Assembly (NCBI GenBank): GCA_964514235.1 | Contig: CAZEPV010000002.1 | Span: 124,001-188,000, forward strand | DNA from: JAAYRQ01 sp035647235 | Lineage (GTDB): Bacteria > Bacillota > Syntrophomonadia > Syntrophomonadales > Syntrophomonadaceae | Reading direction: 5' to 3' | DNA length: 64,000 nt | Shown here: positions 62,675-64,000 of the stretch, one piece after another | How positions within the stretch are numbered: position 1 is the stretch's first letter | Layout: the number at the start of each line of letters is the position of its first letter | Notes under the pieces: generated by a model | Seen by the model: only the letters and a program-made list of their open reading frames with translations | What the model was told of the DNA's origin: nothing | Database searches by the model: none | Program-made: the position numbers and the translations under genes

Positions 62675-63434
62675 AAAGATTAGCATATTAAGCGGATACG
62701 ATAAAAAGAGTAAAAAAGAGGAATTTGAAAAGGTGGATATTTTCGCTGGAGAAATTATAGCCTTAGTAGGTGTAACTGGCTCTGGAAAGACTAGACTAAT
62801 ATCAGATATAGAACAACATGCCTATGGAGAAACCCCCACCAGAAGGAAAATATTAATTAATGATATACCCGCCCCAGAATATTTTAGTGCCCACTACCAG
62901 GAACAGTTTATAGGACAAGTCACCCAAAACATGAACTTCGTAATGGATACTAGTGTAGGGAATTTCCTAAAAATGCATGCAGAGTGTCGTGGCGTAAATG
63001 AAGTCAAAACAGTAGTAGAAAAAGTCTTAGCAGCAGCTAATGAACTTTCTGGGGAAGATTTCGGTGCAGCCGATGATTTAACCAGCCTTAGTGGAGGGCA
63101 AGCGCGGGCTTTGATGATTGCGGACGTTGCTTTAATAAGCAATGTAAGTATAGTGTTAATGGATGAAATAGAAAACGCTGGTATTGATAGATTGAAAGCC
63201 TTTGAGTTTTTGACAAGCTATGGCAAAATATCTATTACCTCAACCCATGACCCCCTAATGTCCCTGATGGCTGATCGCAGGATTGTAATGCAAGGTGGTG
63301 GAATAAGGAAGGTCTTAGTAACTAATAATACAGAAAAAGAACTAATTAAGAAGATGTTAATTTTCGATTCAGAAATGCAAAAATTAAGGAATACCATCAG
63401 GTCAGGGGGGCAAGTCGAAAAACTTAGCGGATAG
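62667..63434 (+). CDS. Soluble ABC-type ATPase, partner of the GTPase
   Basis: Complete nucleotide-binding domain: Walker A GVTGSGKT (35-42), Q-loop GQVTQNM, signature LSGGQ (141-145), Walker B SIVLMDE (161-167) and switch His194 in STHD. No permease partner directly follows, and there is no membrane segment. Translation is coupled to the GTPase by 8-nt overlap. ATPases of this kind act in cofactor assembly or as second transporter motors. 255 residues. Last gene of the operon; role inferred. Confidence 0.75.
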   Translation: MIKKISILSGYDKKSKKEEFEKVDIFAGEIIALVGVTGSGKTRLISDIEQHAYGETPTRRKILINDIPAPEYFSAHYQEQFIGQVTQNMNFVMDTSVGNFLKMHAECRGVNEVKTVVEKVLAAANELSGEDFGAADDLTSLSGGQARALMIADVALISNVSIVLMDEIENAGIDRLKAFEFLTSYGKISITSTHDPLMSLMADRRIVMQGGGIRKVLVTNNTEKELIKKMLIFDSEMQKLRNTIRSGGQVEKLSG

Positions 63435-63450
63435 TTACCTATTTCCTGCA

Positions 63451-64000
63451 TTAAGACTCATTTTTTGAATATCTGTAAACCAAAAATTTTTCCTTGGGAT
63501 TATGTACTTTGGGTATTTTCACCTTATTTATAAGCTTAAAAGGGCTACTAGCCTTAAGAATTTTCTTATATTTAGGCATGGGGTAATAGAGGATGATATC
63601 CATAGGGCGCTCTTTAGCCTCCAAAGAAACTACAATATTCTTAACTACCTGATTAAAAATGTGGGCTGAAAAGGGATTAAAAAAATAAAAGGTATTGTAA
63701 ATTGGCTTTATAGAGTAATGCTCGGCCAAACCATATTTAAAACGAAGTGGGGCTTTAATTTGCTTGACCTTTTGCCTATAAGAAGCCTTATTAATAATAG
63801 CCTCCTCATAGGTTTTATCATTCATTTCAATCCCTGTAACTGGAATTTGAAAACTATGATGGATATAAAATGCCACCCTCCCCCTGCCACTACCAAAATC
63901 AAGTACATGCTCGGTGTTTTTGAATTTATAATGGGTAAATAGCCTATTAAGGGCAGAATAAGGGGTAGCTTCATAACGGTTATACCTAGTCTCGTGGGGC
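63451..64000 (-). CDS. Class I SAM-dependent methyltransferase (5' end beyond window)
   Basis: Minus-strand frame, open to the right window edge (the GTG at 63876 is internal). Upstream residues NTEHVLDFGSGRGRVAFYI hold SAM motif I, followed by acidic VTGIEMND (motif II) and FYFFNPFSAHIF, the FNPF/NPPF-type catalytic-loop motif. It converges on the ABC operon with only 16 nt between stops. Target unknown. Confidence 0.8.
   Translation of the reverse strand, partial: PHETRYNRYEATPYSALNRLFTHYKFKNTEHVLDFGSGRGRVAFYIHHSFQIPVTGIEMNDKTYEEAIINKASYRQKVKQIKAPLRFKYGLAEHYSIKPIYNTFYFFNPFSAHIFNQVVKNIVVSLEAKERPMDIILYYPMPKYKKILKASSPFKLINKVKIPKVHNPKEKFLVYRYSKNES

Noticed and set aside
1..64000. CRISPR arrays, insertion sequences, prophage, tRNA and rRNA genes
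   Set aside because: No spaced direct repeats, transposase motifs, phage structural genes, tRNA cloverleaf or rRNA sequences were seen; xerC is in its chromosomal housekeeping context.

Overview
The window is about 64 kb of low-GC DNA, densely coding and almost entirely on the + strand. It suggests an endospore-forming, flagellated, low-GC Gram-positive bacterium, most likely a Clostridia-type Firmicute. The evidence is spoIIGA-sigE-sigG, CodY, PolC, a Bacillus-style fla/che superoperon, and the order rpsB-tsf-pyrH-frr-uppS-cdsA-dxr-rseP-ispG-proS-polC. The genus cannot be fixed from sequence reading alone.

Layout. 1-2.2 kb: end of spoIIGA, then sigE and sigG. 2.2-4.1 kb: a 45-codon membrane peptide gene, an orphan DNA methyltransferase and a 56-codon minus-strand gene. 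4.1-12.4 kb: dprA, topA, trmFO, xerC, hslV, hslU, codY, closed by a strong terminator. 12.6-42.6 kb: one continuous flagellar/chemotaxis operon from flgB to a swrB-like gene. Its order is nearly that of the Bacillus subtilis fla/che operon, with a DUF342 (FapA-like) gene and a small coiled-coil gene inserted between sigD and swrB. 42.6-45.6 kb: rpsB, tsf, pyrH, frr. 45.7-57.7 kb: uppS, cdsA, an AI-2E-type permease, dxr, rseP, ispG, proS, an mgtC-like gene and polC. 57.7-63.4 kb: an accessory operon behind its own promoter, with a NitT/TauT-type ABC transporter, a methyltransferase, a signal-less binding-protein-like protein, a cysteine-rich P-loop GTPase and a soluble ABC ATPase. 63.45-64 kb: a convergent methyltransferase gene running off the window.

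How the parts work together. SpoIIGA processes pro-SigE in the mother cell, while SigG acts in the forespore. CodY may couple nutrient state to motility: a CodY-box-like sequence lies just downstream of a possible -10 in front of flgB. SigD, encoded near the end of the operon, would drive late flagellar genes, and an exact GCCGATAT sigma-28-type -10 lies just before flgB. The translation and envelope genes (S2, EF-Ts, UMP kinase, RRF, UppS, CdsA, Dxr, RseP, IspG, ProRS) are the usual housekeeping block.

Most notable points: (1) PolC appears to lack the whole inserted 3'-5' exonuclease domain; (2) the 57.9-63.4 kb operon looks like an undescribed metal- or cofactor-handling system; (3) the swrB-like gene has no canonical start for its membrane-anchor segment, but an ATA codon sits at ideal distance from a ribosome binding site; (4) several strong hairpins lie inside the flagellar operon; (5) there is an orphan beta-type methyltransferase next to sigG.
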